Notes: a model not told the origin generated them from the letters alone. A stretch of DNA of 61,561 bases from Sphingorhabdus sp. EL138 (GCF_945862485.1 NZ_CAMAYF010000011.1:1-61561); one strand, 5' to 3'. Shown: positions 47,203 to 56,996, counted from the first letter of the stretch. Numbers and translations: made by a program.

Positions 47203-47405
47203 GGGTCAGGACCACTTAAATCTACCTTCGCGGCGTCAAAATGGCAAAGATATCGAAGCCATTTTGGCGTCCTTCGGATTTGACCCATACTGTCCATTGC
47301 CGCGTTGGCAAGCTTGGACTTAGAACCACTATGCCCTGCGTTTGCCGCCTTGCACTGAACAAAATGGCCTCAAACCGCGAAGGTGGATTTAAGTGGTCCT
47401 GACCC
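47203..47405. mobile_element. MITE-like element (~203 bp) with 31-bp terminal inverted repeats and TA target site
   Basis: The ends GGGTCAGGACCACTTAAATC... (left, 47203-47233) and the matching right arm (47375-47405) are inverted repeats of 31 nt with one mismatch. Both ends are flanked by TA, the target duplication of IS630/Tc1-mariner-type transposases. No transposase ORF lies inside; the interior holds another dyad (CAAAATGGC/GCCATTTTG, ~47236-47266). The right TA plus the first G of the element form the fba stop codon TAG; removing the element restores TAA at the same codon. Confidence 0.8.
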
Positions 47406-48292
47406 TAGGTTGCGGATGCTGCGTGAATTTCATCGATGGCGCTGGCAAGCGCGGCATCAAATTCTTCCGCGGTCATCTGGTGACGCAAATCTTCCAACAA
47501 AGCCCGCGAGAAACTGGCAATCATGCCCTTATTCTTGGCAAGTTCAGCGCAAGCCTCTGGACGGGCGTAGCCGCCGGAAAGCGCGACAACCCGCAACACA
47601 CGCGGGTGATGGATAAGCGCATCAAAAATACCCGCCTCGGCTGGAATCGAAAGTTTCAGCATGACCTTGTTGTCAGCCGATACCTTATCGAGAGCCTTTA
47701 AAATTTCATCGCGCAAGATGATGTCGCTTTGCGCGCGATCAAGGCTTTTGATGTTCACCTCAGGCTCGATAATCGGCATCAATCCGGCGGCGAGGATTTG
47801 TTCGGCCACATCAAATTGCTGTTTCACGATCGCAGCAATACCGGAAGGCGAGGCTTGATTGATCACCGAACGCTTTTTTGTCCCAAACACGCCCTTCGCC
47901 TTGGCGCGTTGCAGCAACGCATCAAGATCAGGCATTGGCTTCATCATTTGAACACCGTCTGCCTCTTCCTCAAGCCCCTTGTCTACCTTAAGGAACGGCA
48001 CAACGCCGCGATCTTGCAATGCTGTCGGCACGGGCTTGCCGCCGGCTTGACCGTCCATCGTACGTTCGAACAAAATCGCGCCCAACACCTTTTCACCGGA
48101 AAAGCTTGGCGCAGTAATGATACGCGTGCGCATGTCATGTATAAGGCCAAACATCTCTTCTTCGGTCGTATAGGCATCTTCCTCTATGCCATAGCCCTTG
48201 AGCGCCTTGGGTGTTGAACCACCGCTTTGATCAAGTGCAGCAATAAAGCCCGAAGCAGTGGACACTTTTGCAAGCATTTCGGCGTAATTCAT
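47405..48292 (-). CDS. fba: Fructose-bisphosphate aldolase, class I
   Basis: Schiff-base (metal-independent) aldolase of glycolysis and gluconeogenesis; 295 aa. 'GFIAALDQSGGSTPKALKGYG' (DQSGGSTPK, stated as its core) is the class I signature, 'PFLKVDKGLEEEADGVQ' follows, 'MPIIEPEVNI' and 'VMLKLSIPAE' contain the Schiff-base Lys, and 'VALSGGYARPEAC' the phosphate site. ATG 48292 has AGGA 8 nt upstream; an ATG at 48301 is alternative. The stop codon is shared with the end of a MITE. Confidence 0.94.
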   Translation of the reverse strand: MNYAEMLAKVSTASGFIAALDQSGGSTPKALKGYGIEEDAYTTEEEMFGLIHDMRTRIITAPSFSGEKVLGAILFERTMDGQAGGKPVPTALQDRGVVPFLKVDKGLEEEADGVQMMKPMPDLDALLQRAKAKGVFGTKKRSVINQASPSGIAAIVKQQFDVAEQILAAGLMPIIEPEVNIKSLDRAQSDIILRDEILKALDKVSADNKVMLKLSIPAEAGIFDALIHHPRVLRVVALSGGYARPEACAELAKNKGMIASFSRALLEDLRHQMTAEEFDAALASAIDEIHAASAT

Positions 48293-48316
48293 CTTTGGCA
48301 TCCTATAGACTGGCCT

Positions 48317-48330
48317 TGCATACGTATGCA
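48317..48330. promoter_or_regulatory. 14-bp perfect palindrome upstream of fba (candidate operator)
   Basis: TGCATACGTATGCA, fully symmetric with a central CG, lies 25-38 nt upstream of the fba ATG and just after the pgk terminator. Central-CpG palindromes of this length are typical of LacI/GalR-family operators; the regulator is not in the window. Confidence 0.45.
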
Positions 48331-48340
48331 TCGGCAATTG

Positions 48341-48361
48341 AAAAAAAAGGGGCATTGCCCC
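48341..48361 (-). terminator. Intrinsic terminator after pgk
   Basis: On the minus strand GGGGC-AAT-GCCCC is followed directly by eight T residues, 7 nt past the pgk stop codon. It separates tkt-gap-pgk from fba, which therefore needs its own promoter. Confidence 0.9.
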
Positions 48362-48367
48362 GCAGGT

Positions 48368-49564
48368 TTAAGCGATATTCAAAGCATCGACGCCCGGTAA
48401 AGGCTTACCTTCCATCCATTCGAGGAAAGCGCCGCCTGCCGTCGAGACAAATGTAAAATCTTCAGTTACGCCCGCATGCGCCAGTGCGGCAACGGTGTCA
48501 CCACCCCCTGCAACCGACACCAGCGACCCTTCCCGGGTCAGGGCAGCCGCCGTCCGGGCTAATGAGACTGTTGCGGCGTCAAAAGGCTCAATCTCGAACG
48601 CCCCCAATGGCCCGTTCCACACCAACGTCCGGCAGTTTTTCAATACATCGGCCAATGCTTCAACAGCGGCGGGGCCAACATCCAAGATCATTTCATCCGC
48701 TGCTACTTCATGCACATTTACCGACCGAATTGGCGGATTGGCACGGAATTCGCGTGACGTCACGACGTCATAGGGCAGGTGAACCGTACAGCCTGCAGCG
48801 TCCGCAGCATCCATAATCGCATTGGCTTGATCCGCCAGATCATGTTCACACAAGGACTTCCCGACATTGACCCCGCGCGCAGCCAAAAAGGTATTCGCCA
48901 TACCCCCGCCGATAATCAAATGGTCAACCTGCGTTACCAAATTATTCAGTACGTCGAGCTTAGTGGAAACCTTTGCCCCGCCGACAACAGCCGCCACAGG
49001 ATGCTCGGGTGCGCCCAAGGCAGCCTGAAGTGCCTTCAACTCTGCCTCCATTGCTCGGCCAGCATAAGCTGGCAAGATATGCGCGAGCCCTTCGGTCGAC
49101 ATGTGGGCACGATGCGCCGCCGAAAATGCATCATTTACGTAAAGGTCACCATTGGCAGCCACTGCACGCGCCAGTTCAGGGTCGTTCTTTTCTTCGCCGG
49201 CCCAAAAGCGGGTGTTCTCAAGGAGCGCGATGTCGCCATCTGCCAATATACCCACGGATTGCGTAACAACGTCCCCCGCTATTTCTGGCACGAACATGAT
49301 TTCGCGACCCAGCACTTCTTGCAAGGCATCAAGCACCATCGACACCGACATTTCGCTATGCTTCGCCCCCTTAGGACGCCCGAAATGTGCGAGCAGTAGG
49401 ACCTTAGCGCCCTTGTCCGACAATTCCAGCACCGTCGGCAACAGCGCACGCATGCGCGTAACGTCGGTCACACGACCGTCGGCCATGGGCACGTTCAGGT
49501 CAACACGCACAAAAGCACGTTTGCCCTTGATATCGCCGAGGTCGTCGAGCGTGCGGAATGGCAT
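48368..49564 (-). CDS. pgk: Phosphoglycerate kinase
   Basis: Transfers phosphate from 1,3-bisphosphoglycerate to ADP; 398 aa. '[19 protein letters not shown]' is the N-terminal substrate site, '[10 protein letters not shown]' the second, and '[16 protein letters not shown]' and '[13 protein letters not shown]' form the nucleotide-binding C-terminal domain. Directly downstream of gap; an intrinsic terminator follows. Confidence 0.97.
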   Translation of the reverse strand: MPFRTLDDLGDIKGKRAFVRVDLNVPMADGRVTDVTRMRALLPTVLELSDKGAKVLLLAHFGRPKGAKHSEMSVSMVLDALQEVLGREIMFVPEIAGDVVTQSVGILADGDIALLENTRFWAGEEKNDPELARAVAANGDLYVNDAFSAAHRAHMSTEGLAHILPAYAGRAMEAELKALQAALGAPEHPVAAVVGGAKVSTKLDVLNNLVTQVDHLIIGGGMANTFLAARGVNVGKSLCEHDLADQANAIMDAADAAGCTVHLPYDVVTSREFRANPPIRSVNVHEVAADEMILDVGPAAVEALADVLKNCRTLVWNGPLGAFEIEPFDAATVSLARTAAALTREGSLVSVAGGGDTVAALAHAGVTEDFTFVSTAGGAFLEWMEGKPLPGVDALNIA

Positions 49565-49574
49565 TGATTAATCC

Positions 49575-50582
49575 TTACAGAAATTTGGCAATGACACCGG
49601 CTGTATCAACCATGCGGTTCGAGAAGCCCCATTCATTGTCATACCAGCTCAATACACGCACCAGCTTGCCGTCAATGACGGCAGTTTCCAAGCTGTCGAT
49701 CGTCGAACTTGCGGGGCAATGGTTATAGTCAATGGAAACCAAAGGTTCATTTGAATAGGCCAAAACGCCTTTCAAGGACCCTTCTGAAGCCGCTTTCAGC
49801 AGCGCGTTCACTTCCTCAACACTCGTGTCCCGCTTTGGCGTGAAGGTTAGGTCGACGATGCTGACATTTGGCGTGGGCACGCGGATGGCTGAACCGTCCA
49901 GCTTACCTTTCAGTTCTGGCATAACTTCACCGACGGCTCGCGCAGCACCAGTTGTGGTAGGGATCATTGACATCGCTGCGGCCCGCGCGCGGCGCATGTC
50001 GTCATGGATTTGATCGAGGATCTTTTGATCATTGGTGTAGCTATGGATTGTGGTCATCAACCCGCGCTCGATACCGATGGCATCGTTCAGGACCTTCGCC
50101 ATTGGCGCCAAGCAGTTAGTGGTACAACTTGCGTTTGATACGATTATATCGGCGGCGCTCAGAACGTCATGATTGACGCCAAAAACAACGGTCTTGTCGA
50201 CATTTTTACCGGGCGCGGAGATCAGGACGCGCTTTGCGCCTGCCGCAAGATGCTTTTCGGCGCTGACGCGATCAGTGAAGAAGCCAGTACATTCCAGCGC
50301 AATATCGACGCCATTGGCCGCGTGCGGTAAATTTGCGGGGTCACGTTCTGCCGTCACATGAATACGCTTGCCGTTGACGATGATGTCATTGCCATCTGCC
50401 TCAACTGTGCCTGGGAACGGGCCGTGTACACTGTCCCGTTTGAACAACAACGCATTTGCCTTGGCCGGTGCAAGATCGTTAATCGCTACTAGTTCCAGAT
50501 CATGGTCACCGCGTTCCAATATCGCGCGGGCGACCAAGCGGCCGATGCGACCAAAACCGTTAATTGCTACTTTCACTGTCAT
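49575..50582 (-). CDS. gap: Glyceraldehyde-3-phosphate dehydrogenase, type I
   Basis: 335 aa. Rossmann motif '[15 protein letters not shown]', catalytic cysteine in '[13 protein letters not shown]' and the C-terminal '[14 protein letters not shown]'. '[15 protein letters not shown]' around the adenosine site suggests NAD preference. Second gene of tkt-gap-pgk. Confidence 0.97.
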   Translation of the reverse strand: MTVKVAINGFGRIGRLVARAILERGDHDLELVAINDLAPAKANALLFKRDSVHGPFPGTVEADGNDIIVNGKRIHVTAERDPANLPHAANGVDIALECTGFFTDRVSAEKHLAAGAKRVLISAPGKNVDKTVVFGVNHDVLSAADIIVSNASCTTNCLAPMAKVLNDAIGIERGLMTTIHSYTNDQKILDQIHDDMRRARAAAMSMIPTTTGAARAVGEVMPELKGKLDGSAIRVPTPNVSIVDLTFTPKRDTSVEEVNALLKAASEGSLKGVLAYSNEPLVSIDYNHCPASSTIDSLETAVIDGKLVRVLSWYDNEWGFSNRMVDTAGVIAKFL

Positions 50583-50593
50583 AAATGCTCCTA

Positions 50594-52552
50594 TCAGCCC
50601 AATCGGGCGACAATTTGCGGGGTGATCTTGTCAGCCGTCAGGCCAAAATGTTCGTAAAGCGCGTCAATGGGGGCAGAAGCGCCAAAGCTATCGATACCGA
50701 TACGAAGTCCGTCGCCGACATAGCGCTCCCATCCCATGGTCGTACCAGCCTCAATGGAAACACGCAGCGTATCCGTGGGCAATAGTGCCGATTTGTAAGA
50801 CGCTGGCTGTGCGTCAAACCGCTCCCAGCTTGGCATTGAGACGACATCCGCGCCAATACCTTGTGCTTCGAGCTTATCCGCCACCACGGTAGCAATTTCA
50901 ACTTCAGACCCCGTTGCAACGAGGATCACTTTGCGTATGGCGGTTGCGGCACGCAGTCTATACGCGCCCTTGGCAGAGAAATTCTCGCTAATGTCCGTGC
51001 GCAATTGCGGAAGGTTTTGCCTAGACAGCGCCAGTACCGATGGCGTGGATGCACTTTCAATCGCAAGCGCCCAGCATTCGGCGGTCTCAATGGTATCACA
51101 GGGCCGGTAAACATCCAAATTCGGGATTAGCCGCATCGACATGATTTGTTCGATGGGCTGGTGCGTCGGGCCATCTTCACCAACACCGATGGAGTCGTGC
51201 GTCATAACGTAGATGACACGCGTTTCTTGCAATGCGGACAAGCGAATGGCGGCGCGGCAATAATCGGAGAAGATCAGGAACGTGCCACCATAAGGTATGA
51301 TGCCACCATGCAACGCCATGCCGTTCATCGCCGCCGCCATCCCAAATTCGCGAATGCCATAATTGACATAGCGACCCGAATAGTCGTTTTTATCCAAGGT
51401 GCTGGTGGACGCGGTGCGGGTAAAGTTGGAGCCCGTCAAATCCGCAGAACCACCCAACAGCTCCGATATAGCTGCCGTGGCTGCCGTCAGCGCGATTTCC
51501 GATGCCTTGCGGGTCGCAATTTTCTGTGGTGCGGCAATCAAACTATCAAGATGTGGCTTCAACCAAGCGCCGCTGGGCTCTCCTGACATCGCCGATTTAA
51601 ACGCCGCTGCATTTGCAGACGCTGCCAACCGCACATTCCACGCCGCATGCGCCGCTACGCCTGCTTCACCCGTTGCGCGCCAAGCGCCAAGAATATCATC
51701 CGGAATTTCGAATGCAGGATAAGGCCAATCTATTGCAGCGCGCGTCGCAACAATTTCGTCTGCGCCAAGCGGGCTGCCATGTGGCGCTTTTGTGCCTTCT
51801 TTATTGGGTGATCCCTTCCCAATAAGCGTCCGGCAGGCAATCAAAGAAGGGCGATTATCTGCCAACGCCGACTTAATCGCGCGCTCTATGTCACTGAAAT
51901 CATGTCCATCGCAGCTTTCAACATGCCAACCACTGGCCAGATACCGCGCGGCAATATCTTCGCTGGTGGAAAGGTCAGTCGAACCATCGATGGTAATACG
52001 GTTGTCGTCCCAAAATACAATCAAGCGTCCCAGGCCAAGATGCCCGGCGAGACCAACGGCTTCATGGTTAATGCCCTCCATCAGGCAACCATCACCGGCC
52101 ACAACCCATGTTCGGTGGTCGACCAGATCATCGCCAAAGCGCGCATTCAGATGGCGTTCCGCCATGGCCATGCCGACGGCCATGGCCAAACCCTGTCCCA
52201 ATGGACCGGTTGTGCATTCAATGCCATCGATCAGGAAGTTTTCCGGATGCCCCGCACATGGGCTACCCAATTGCCGAAAGTTCCGGATGTCCTTGATGGT
52301 CGGGCTTGCGTAACCGGTCAAATATAAGGTCGCATAAGCGAACATCGAACCATGCCCTGCGGACAAAACAAAGCGGTCGCGGTCTACCCAATCGGGCGCC
52401 TTTGGGTCGAATTTCAGAAATTTGGAGTATAGTACCGTCGCCACGTCGGCCATCCCCATGGGCATACCAGGATGGCCGCTATTTGCGGCTTGCACAGCAT
52501 CCATAGCCAGTGCCCGAATTGCATTGGCCATTTGCTGGTCACTCACAGTCAT
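50594..52552 (-). CDS. tkt: Transketolase
   Basis: Thiamine-diphosphate enzyme of the pentose phosphate pathway; 652 aa. ThDP motif '[36 protein letters not shown]' (core: GDGCLMEG...NN-type DDN), '[14 protein letters not shown]' near the N-terminus, '[20 protein letters not shown]' and '[19 protein letters not shown]' (catalytic His and Glu region) are all present. The ATG at 52552 is preferred over an upstream start. Leads the tkt-gap-pgk group; divergent from the zapA operon. Confidence 0.97.
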   Translation of the reverse strand: MTVSDQQMANAIRALAMDAVQAANSGHPGMPMGMADVATVLYSKFLKFDPKAPDWVDRDRFVLSAGHGSMFAYATLYLTGYASPTIKDIRNFRQLGSPCAGHPENFLIDGIECTTGPLGQGLAMAVGMAMAERHLNARFGDDLVDHRTWVVAGDGCLMEGINHEAVGLAGHLGLGRLIVFWDDNRITIDGSTDLSTSEDIAARYLASGWHVESCDGHDFSDIERAIKSALADNRPSLIACRTLIGKGSPNKEGTKAPHGSPLGADEIVATRAAIDWPYPAFEIPDDILGAWRATGEAGVAAHAAWNVRLAASANAAAFKSAMSGEPSGAWLKPHLDSLIAAPQKIATRKASEIALTAATAAISELLGGSADLTGSNFTRTASTSTLDKNDYSGRYVNYGIREFGMAAAMNGMALHGGIIPYGGTFLIFSDYCRAAIRLSALQETRVIYVMTHDSIGVGEDGPTHQPIEQIMSMRLIPNLDVYRPCDTIETAECWALAIESASTPSVLALSRQNLPQLRTDISENFSAKGAYRLRAATAIRKVILVATGSEVEIATVVADKLEAQGIGADVVSMPSWERFDAQPASYKSALLPTDTLRVSIEAGTTMGWERYVGDGLRIGIDSFGASAPIDALYEHFGLTADKITPQIVARLG

Positions 52553-52771
52553 GTTCTTTTCCCCACTTATCACTCCCGAAAGGGAGCGGGTGACGGAGCA
52601 CATTCTAATAGGCGCCCTGCCGAATCAATCGTCCGAACCCTTGCGGATGCAAGCGCAAAGCGTCAAGTGAGCGAGGATGCTTTTCCCCATGAATTTATGC
52701 TTATAATGGCGTTCACACATTTGCATTGAACATGGTCTCTGCTAGACTTCCTCAGCAAAGGAAACTAACCC

Positions 52772-52957
52772 GTGATAGAACAACGATTTATTGCAGCAAT
52801 CGACCGTATCGAGAGCGCTTTGTCCCGCATCGAGAAATCGGCAATCGCGCCTGCACCAGTTGGCGATAATGACCTTGCCGAACGGCATGAAAAGCTAAAG
52901 TCCGAAACGCATATGGCCATTCAAGATTTGGACAAGATTTTGGCGGATGCCCGCTGA
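52772..52957 (+). CDS. Small coiled-coil protein upstream of zapA (DUF4164-like)
   Basis: 61 aa, GTG start with AAGGA upstream. Heptad-like spacing ('FIAAIDRIESALSRIEKS' and 'HEKLKSETHMAIQDLDKIL') predicts two short coiled coils. A similar small protein precedes zapA in many alphaproteobacteria. Stop overlaps the zapA ATG (TGATG). Function not established; a cell-division role is suggested only by context. A TATAAT at 52702-52707 may be its promoter. Confidence 0.72.
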   Translation: MIEQRFIAAIDRIESALSRIEKSAIAPAPVGDNDLAERHEKLKSETHMAIQDLDKILADAR

Positions 52958-53271
52958 TGCCTGACGTTAAGTTATCTATCGCTGGTCGTGACTATTTCGT
53001 CGCATGTAATGCCGGAGAAGAACAGCGTTTGCTGGAACTGGGCGCTATGGTGAACGCCACGGCGCACCAAGTGGCTGGCGGCGCACGTGGCCTAACAGAA
53101 ACGCGCGCGCTGCTTTTTTCTGCGTTGATGCTCGCCGACAAGCTCCATGACGCAGGCGGGGCAGTGCGCGTCGATACTGCGGGACCTTCGGCCGCCTTAA
53201 AACAATCTGCCGATACATTAGAGGGGCTTGCTACCCGATTGGAAAATCTGGCACTAAGGCTTGAGAATTAA
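52957..53271 (+). CDS. zapA: Cell division protein ZapA
   Basis: FtsZ-ring-associated protein that bundles FtsZ; 104 aa. The N-terminal globular part 'VKLSIAGRDYFVACNAGEEQRLLELGAMV' region (key elements: V-x-I-x-GR-x-Y near the start, then GEE-x-x-L) and the long C-terminal helix ending 'LEGLATRLENLALRLEN' fit ZapA. Position before 6S RNA and fau is the standard proteobacterial arrangement. Confidence 0.92.
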   Translation: MPDVKLSIAGRDYFVACNAGEEQRLLELGAMVNATAHQVAGGARGLTETRALLFSALMLADKLHDAGGAVRVDTAGPSAALKQSADTLEGLATRLENLALRLEN

Positions 53272-53288
53272 CATAAGCGGCTTATATT
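53261..53288 (+). promoter_or_regulatory. Promoter of 6S RNA
   Basis: TTGAGA (53261-53266), 16 nt, TATATT (53283-53288). The predicted start, 7-8 nt later, coincides with the 5' end of the 6S RNA closing stem at 53296. The -35 overlaps the zapA stop region. Confidence 0.6.
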
Positions 53289-53295
53289 GGCGTCT

Positions 53296-53467
53296 GGCGG
53301 TACTGTCCGGCACGAACTGATGAGAACATCCCTGAGGCGATTATCTATCTAAGGGAGCTGTCCCTGCCTGGGCCGTTTGGGAAACCTTAAGGTCCAGATC
53401 ACACGGTGCCCACCTGACGTCCTGGCGTCAGAGGATATTCCGGGAAACGACCCATGATGGTTCCGCC
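53296..53467 (+). ncRNA. ssrS: 6S RNA
   Basis: Global regulator that binds the sigma-70 holoenzyme and mimics an open promoter. It lies between zapA and fau, the conserved location. The 5' GGCGGTACTGTC (53296-53307) pairs with GATGGTTCCGCC (53456-53467) as closing stem, with one U-U mismatch. Inside are CATCCCTGAGG, a large bubble region, then CCTTAAGG and the 3' hairpin CACCTGACGTCCTGGCGTCAGAGG-like segment (53411-53434), which parallels the E. coli 3' arm. Length about 172 nt. Ends are inferred from pairing. Confidence 0.85.
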
Positions 53468-53487
53468 AACATTATTCAGGAAAAATA

Positions 53488-54057
53488 GTGCAACCAGATT
53501 TTAACAAGCAGTCGCAGCGGTTGGAATTCCGTCAAAAGCGTGACCGGTTTGTTGATGCACTGTCCCCACAGGATCGCGCGCTGGCCTTCTCCAAAACTCC
53601 TTCCCCGCTGGCGCAATATCTTTTGCCGGGCAAAATTGTGGCCGGCTATATAGCCATTGGATCTGAGGTAGATCCTGCGGCATTGCTGACTCAGGCCCAC
53701 CAACTGGGCTGCGATATTGCGCTACCCCATATCACAAGCAAGGCCGCCCCGATGCGCTTCCTGCGTTGGACGCCGGGTGACAATTTGGTTCCCGGCCCCT
53801 TTGGATTGCTCCAACCTGCAGAGAACGCTCCCCCCTGCACTCCAGACATCGTTCTCACGCCCTTAGTAGCCTTTGACGACCAATTGATGCGGCTTGGACA
53901 GGGTGCTGGCCATTATGACCGCGCCTTAAGCGTGCTTGAGCAAGCCATCGCGATTGGCCTTGCATGGTCCGTTCAACATGCGCCTGCCCTCGCATCGGAT
54001 ATTTGGGACATGCCATTGGACGCTATACTTACCGAAAAATCATGGATGACCTTATGA
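53488..54057 (+). CDS. fau: 5-formyltetrahydrofolate cyclo-ligase
   Basis: Converts 5-formyl-THF to 5,10-methenyl-THF with ATP; 189 aa. 'RLEFRQKRDRF' at the N-terminus, 'VAGYIAIGSEVDP', 'DNLVPGPFGLLQP' and 'LGQGAGHYDRAL' (GxGxGxYDR phosphate-binding motif) are characteristic. GTG start with AGGA 8 nt upstream. Downstream of 6S RNA as in many proteobacteria. Confidence 0.93.
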   Translation: MQPDFNKQSQRLEFRQKRDRFVDALSPQDRALAFSKTPSPLAQYLLPGKIVAGYIAIGSEVDPAALLTQAHQLGCDIALPHITSKAAPMRFLRWTPGDNLVPGPFGLLQPAENAPPCTPDIVLTPLVAFDDQLMRLGQGAGHYDRALSVLEQAIAIGLAWSVQHAPALASDIWDMPLDAILTEKSWMTL

Positions 54058-54290
54058 AAACACCACTCAAGCAACCGACTTGGCGGAAGCCTGCCGGCAT
54101 GCTGGCGATATTGCTGATTATATTGCTCTGGTCGGCTATTATTGTCAGCGCATCCGACTTTATTGGAGCGCAAAACATCGCAATCCAAAGCATCATCTAT
54201 CTGGTCGCAGGTATCATATGGATAGCGCCGATGCGCCCACTGATGATTTGGATGGAGACAGGATCGTTCCGCGCACCACCTCAAGACTAA
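54054..54290 (+). CDS. DUF2842 family small membrane protein
   Basis: 78 aa with two membrane spans (about 16-36 and 45-62). 'TWRKPAGMLAILLI' and 'IWIAPMRPLMIWMETG' match the DUF2842 pattern of alphaproteobacteria. Starts in an ATGA overlap with fau. No function is known. Confidence 0.82.
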   Translation: MKTPLKQPTWRKPAGMLAILLIILLWSAIIVSASDFIGAQNIAIQSIIYLVAGIIWIAPMRPLMIWMETGSFRAPPQD

Positions 54291-54303
54291 AACTTGAAAG
54301 AAG

Positions 54304-54380
<77 letters not shown>

Positions 54381-54399
54381 TAACTTGCGGTGGGGGCGC

Positions 54400-54426
54400 A
54401 CTATAAGCGGCGCAAGATTCTGTCAA
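54400..54426 (-). promoter_or_regulatory. Candidate promoter of tRNA-Asp
   Basis: Minus strand TTGACA (54426-54421), 15 nt, TATAGT (54405-54400): both hexamers are near consensus, although the spacer is short. The start would fall ~12 nt before the mature tRNA. Confidence 0.5.
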
Positions 54427-54706
54427 CGCCATTTGTCATAAAAGGGCATATTCGGCGAGATCACCTTTGACCAACTGATTGTCAGATCTTTAGCAACGCC
54501 TAAATTTAGCGTGACCCATAGACTTAGATATCTGTTTAATATTTTGTTTCCGCTAACTTCCTGAGGGCCCATGTCGCAACGCTGCAGCACCGGACGGCGG
54601 TGAAAGCATTCGCCTCTTGCGCCAACGAAACAGTCTACGTTGCTGGAACCATGCGCGCAAATAATCCCCTATCAGCCCGGTCTGGACGCGCCTGCCGCGT
54701 TAGGTA
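54427..54706. other. 280-nt gene-free stretch between tRNA-Asp and the bkd operon
   Basis: I find no ORF with recognisable similarity on either strand and no clear terminator hairpin with U-tract for bkdB. Short AT-rich patches (about 54505-54545) are present but no defined element. Confidence 0.5.
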
Positions 54707-55963
54707 TTAATCGGCGAACAGCAAAACGGGCGTCTCGATCAGTTTTTTGAGCGTTTGAACATAATTGGCAGCGTCCCAACCGTCGACGACACGATGGTCG
54801 CAACTCATGGACAGGTTCATCAACTTGCGCGCCTCAATAGTGTCGCCAACAAACATGGGGCGCTCCACAATCTTGTTCGGGCCGATAATGGCCACTTCTG
54901 GACGATTGATAACGGGCGTGGTCGCGATCCCGCCGAGCGGGCCCAATGATGTAATGGTCAGGGTTGACCCAGATAGCTCTTCGCTTTTTGCGGAGCCGCT
55001 GCGTGCAGCGTCGGCCAAGCGCGCAATTTCGGTCGCCAATTGCCAGATATTCCGGTCCTGCGCATCACGGATGACAGGCACCATCAGGCCAGCATCGGTC
55101 TGCGTCGCCATACCCAAATGTACAGCGCCATGACGCGTGACAACGCCTGCTTCATCATCAAAACGCGCGTTAATCATCGGAAATTGCGGAATGGTCTTGC
55201 AAATCGCGACGATCAGCATGGGCAACATCGTCAGCTTTGGCTTTGTCCCGCGATTGGCGTTCAAGTCTGCGCGCATCGATTCAATGGCAGTGACATCGAT
55301 TTCCTCCACATAAGTGAAATGCGGGATGTGCCGTTTCGACGCTGCCATATTGTCGGCAATCCGGCGGCGCAAGCCTATAACCTTGACCGCTTCATTGGCG
55401 CGGCGAACATTTGCATGCACTGGGCGATACCCCATCTGCGATCCATAGGTAAGAAACGCATCAAGGTCTGCATGCCGAACATGCCCGCCTGCCGCCTTAA
55501 CGTCGGCCAAATCGACGCCAAGGTCTTTGGCACGTTGGCGCACCGCAGGCGACGCGGTGACCTTGTCGGCGACGGACATGGCATGCTGCATTGCTGTTGG
55601 AGCAACGGGTGGCGGGGTGACTTCTGCGATAGAGACAGGCTCTGGCATATGCGCATTTTCATCCTCAACCACAGCCAAAATCGGCTCTTTTGCTGGCTTT
55701 TCTGCCTCATTTCCAGAATCGCCAGCGATCTCAATCTCGACAAGCATCGCGCCAATGGCGATCACATCGCCCGCTTCGCCCGCAACCTTGGTGACAACAC
55801 CCGAAACCGGGCTTTCCATTTCAACCGTCGCCTTGTCGGTCATCATGTCGGCAAGGGGCTGGTCTTCGGAGATGATATCGCCAATCTTGACGTGCCAAGC
55901 GACGATTTCAGCCTCAGCAATGCCTTCACCAATGTCGGGCAGATTGAATGTAAATTTGGGCAT
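54707..55963 (-). CDS. bkdB: Branched-chain 2-oxoacid dehydrogenase E2 (dihydrolipoamide acyltransferase)
   Basis: 418 aa. An N-terminal lipoyl domain with the modified Lys in 'MMTDKATVEMESP' (about residue 45), an Ala/Pro linker, a peripheral-subunit-binding domain ('ASPAVRQRAKDLGVDLADV') and the catalytic domain ending in 'MSCDHRVVDGWDAANYVQTL' (HxxxDG, with His and Asp). The E1 pair upstream and the 'LPDIGEGIAEAEIVAWHV' N-terminus favour BCKDH over pyruvate dehydrogenase. An E3 gene is not in the window and must be supplied elsewhere. Confidence 0.93.
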   Translation of the reverse strand: MPKFTFNLPDIGEGIAEAEIVAWHVKIGDIISEDQPLADMMTDKATVEMESPVSGVVTKVAGEAGDVIAIGAMLVEIEIAGDSGNEAEKPAKEPILAVVEDENAHMPEPVSIAEVTPPPVAPTAMQHAMSVADKVTASPAVRQRAKDLGVDLADVKAAGGHVRHADLDAFLTYGSQMGYRPVHANVRRANEAVKVIGLRRRIADNMAASKRHIPHFTYVEEIDVTAIESMRADLNANRGTKPKLTMLPMLIVAICKTIPQFPMINARFDDEAGVVTRHGAVHLGMATQTDAGLMVPVIRDAQDRNIWQLATEIARLADAARSGSAKSEELSGSTLTITSLGPLGGIATTPVINRPEVAIIGPNKIVERPMFVGDTIEARKLMNLSMSCDHRVVDGWDAANYVQTLKKLIETPVLLFAD

Positions 55964-55967
55964 CGCG

Positions 55968-56996
55968 TCAGTCCTTCATGATCTTGTCAAAGGCGCGGGC
56001 AAGGCGCACGGGGCCAGGAAAATAGGCCCATTCCAGGCTATGTGGATAAGGCGTGTCAAACCCGGTGACGCGCTCGATTGGAGCTTCCAGATGATAGAAG
56101 CACCGTTCCTGCACCTGCGCCGCCAATTCCGCACCAAAGCCGCTGGTGCGCGTCGCTTCATGCACCACCATGCAACGGCCAGTTTTCTTGACCGACGCTT
56201 CGATGGTTCCAATGTCGAGCGGTAGCAATGTCCGTAGGTCAATGATCTCCGCGTCAATACCATGCTCGGCGACAACGGCCTTCACCACATGGACCATGGT
56301 GCCATAAGTTAACACGGTAACCGCCTCGCCTGCCCGTACAACCGCCGCCTTGCCAAGATCAATGCGATAATAGCCTTGCGGAACCATGCTTCCTTCATGT
56401 TTTGACCATGGCTCCACAGGGCGATCATAATAGCCCGTGAACGGACCGTTATAGATGCGCTTGGGTTCGAAAAAAACAACAGGATCATTGTCCTCAATCG
56501 CAGCAATCAAAAGGCCCTTGGCATCATAAGGTGTGGCCGGAATGACGGTCTTAATCCCGCAGACATGGGTAAATAGGCTCTCCGGGCTTTGGCTGTGCGT
56601 CTGCCCGCCAAAGATACCGCCACCAAAGGGCGAACGGACCGTCATCGGGCAAATGAAGTCATTCGCCGAACGGTAACGCATACGCGCGGCCTCGCTCACC
56701 AATTGGTCGAGGCCAGGATAGATATAATCGGCAAATTGAATTTCAGGCACGGGCCGGAGGCCATAAGCCGCCATGCCGACGCCAACGCCAATGATACCGC
56801 ATTCGCTGATCGGGGTATCAAACACGCGTGTCTTGCCATGCTTGGCTTGCAAACCCGCAGTCGCGCGAAACACGCCGCCAAAATAGCCGACATCCTCGCC
56901 CATGATGACGACATCGTTGTCTTTTGCGAGCATGATATCCAACGCGCTGTTAATCGCCTCGATCATGTTCATCGTTTTTGTGGCAGGCTCTGACAT
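55968..56996 (-). CDS. bkdA2: Branched-chain 2-oxoacid dehydrogenase E1 beta subunit
   Basis: 342 aa, transketolase-like pyrimidine-binding half of the E1 heterotetramer. 'MGEDVGYFGGVFRATAGL' (ThDP-activating Glu), 'FDTPISECGIIGVGVGMAAYG', 'EIQFADYIYPGLDQL' and 'GGIFGGQTHSQSPES' are typical of BCKDH E1beta. The ATG overlaps the E1alpha stop (TGATG); an extended start at 57011 would overlap further. Confidence 0.94.
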   Translation of the reverse strand: MSEPATKTMNMIEAINSALDIMLAKDNDVVIMGEDVGYFGGVFRATAGLQAKHGKTRVFDTPISECGIIGVGVGMAAYGLRPVPEIQFADYIYPGLDQLVSEAARMRYRSANDFICPMTVRSPFGGGIFGGQTHSQSPESLFTHVCGIKTVIPATPYDAKGLLIAAIEDNDPVVFFEPKRIYNGPFTGYYDRPVEPWSKHEGSMVPQGYYRIDLGKAAVVRAGEAVTVLTYGTMVHVVKAVVAEHGIDAEIIDLRTLLPLDIGTIEASVKKTGRCMVVHEATRTSGFGAELAAQVQERCFYHLEAPIERVTGFDTPYPHSLEWAYFPGPVRLARAFDKIMKD

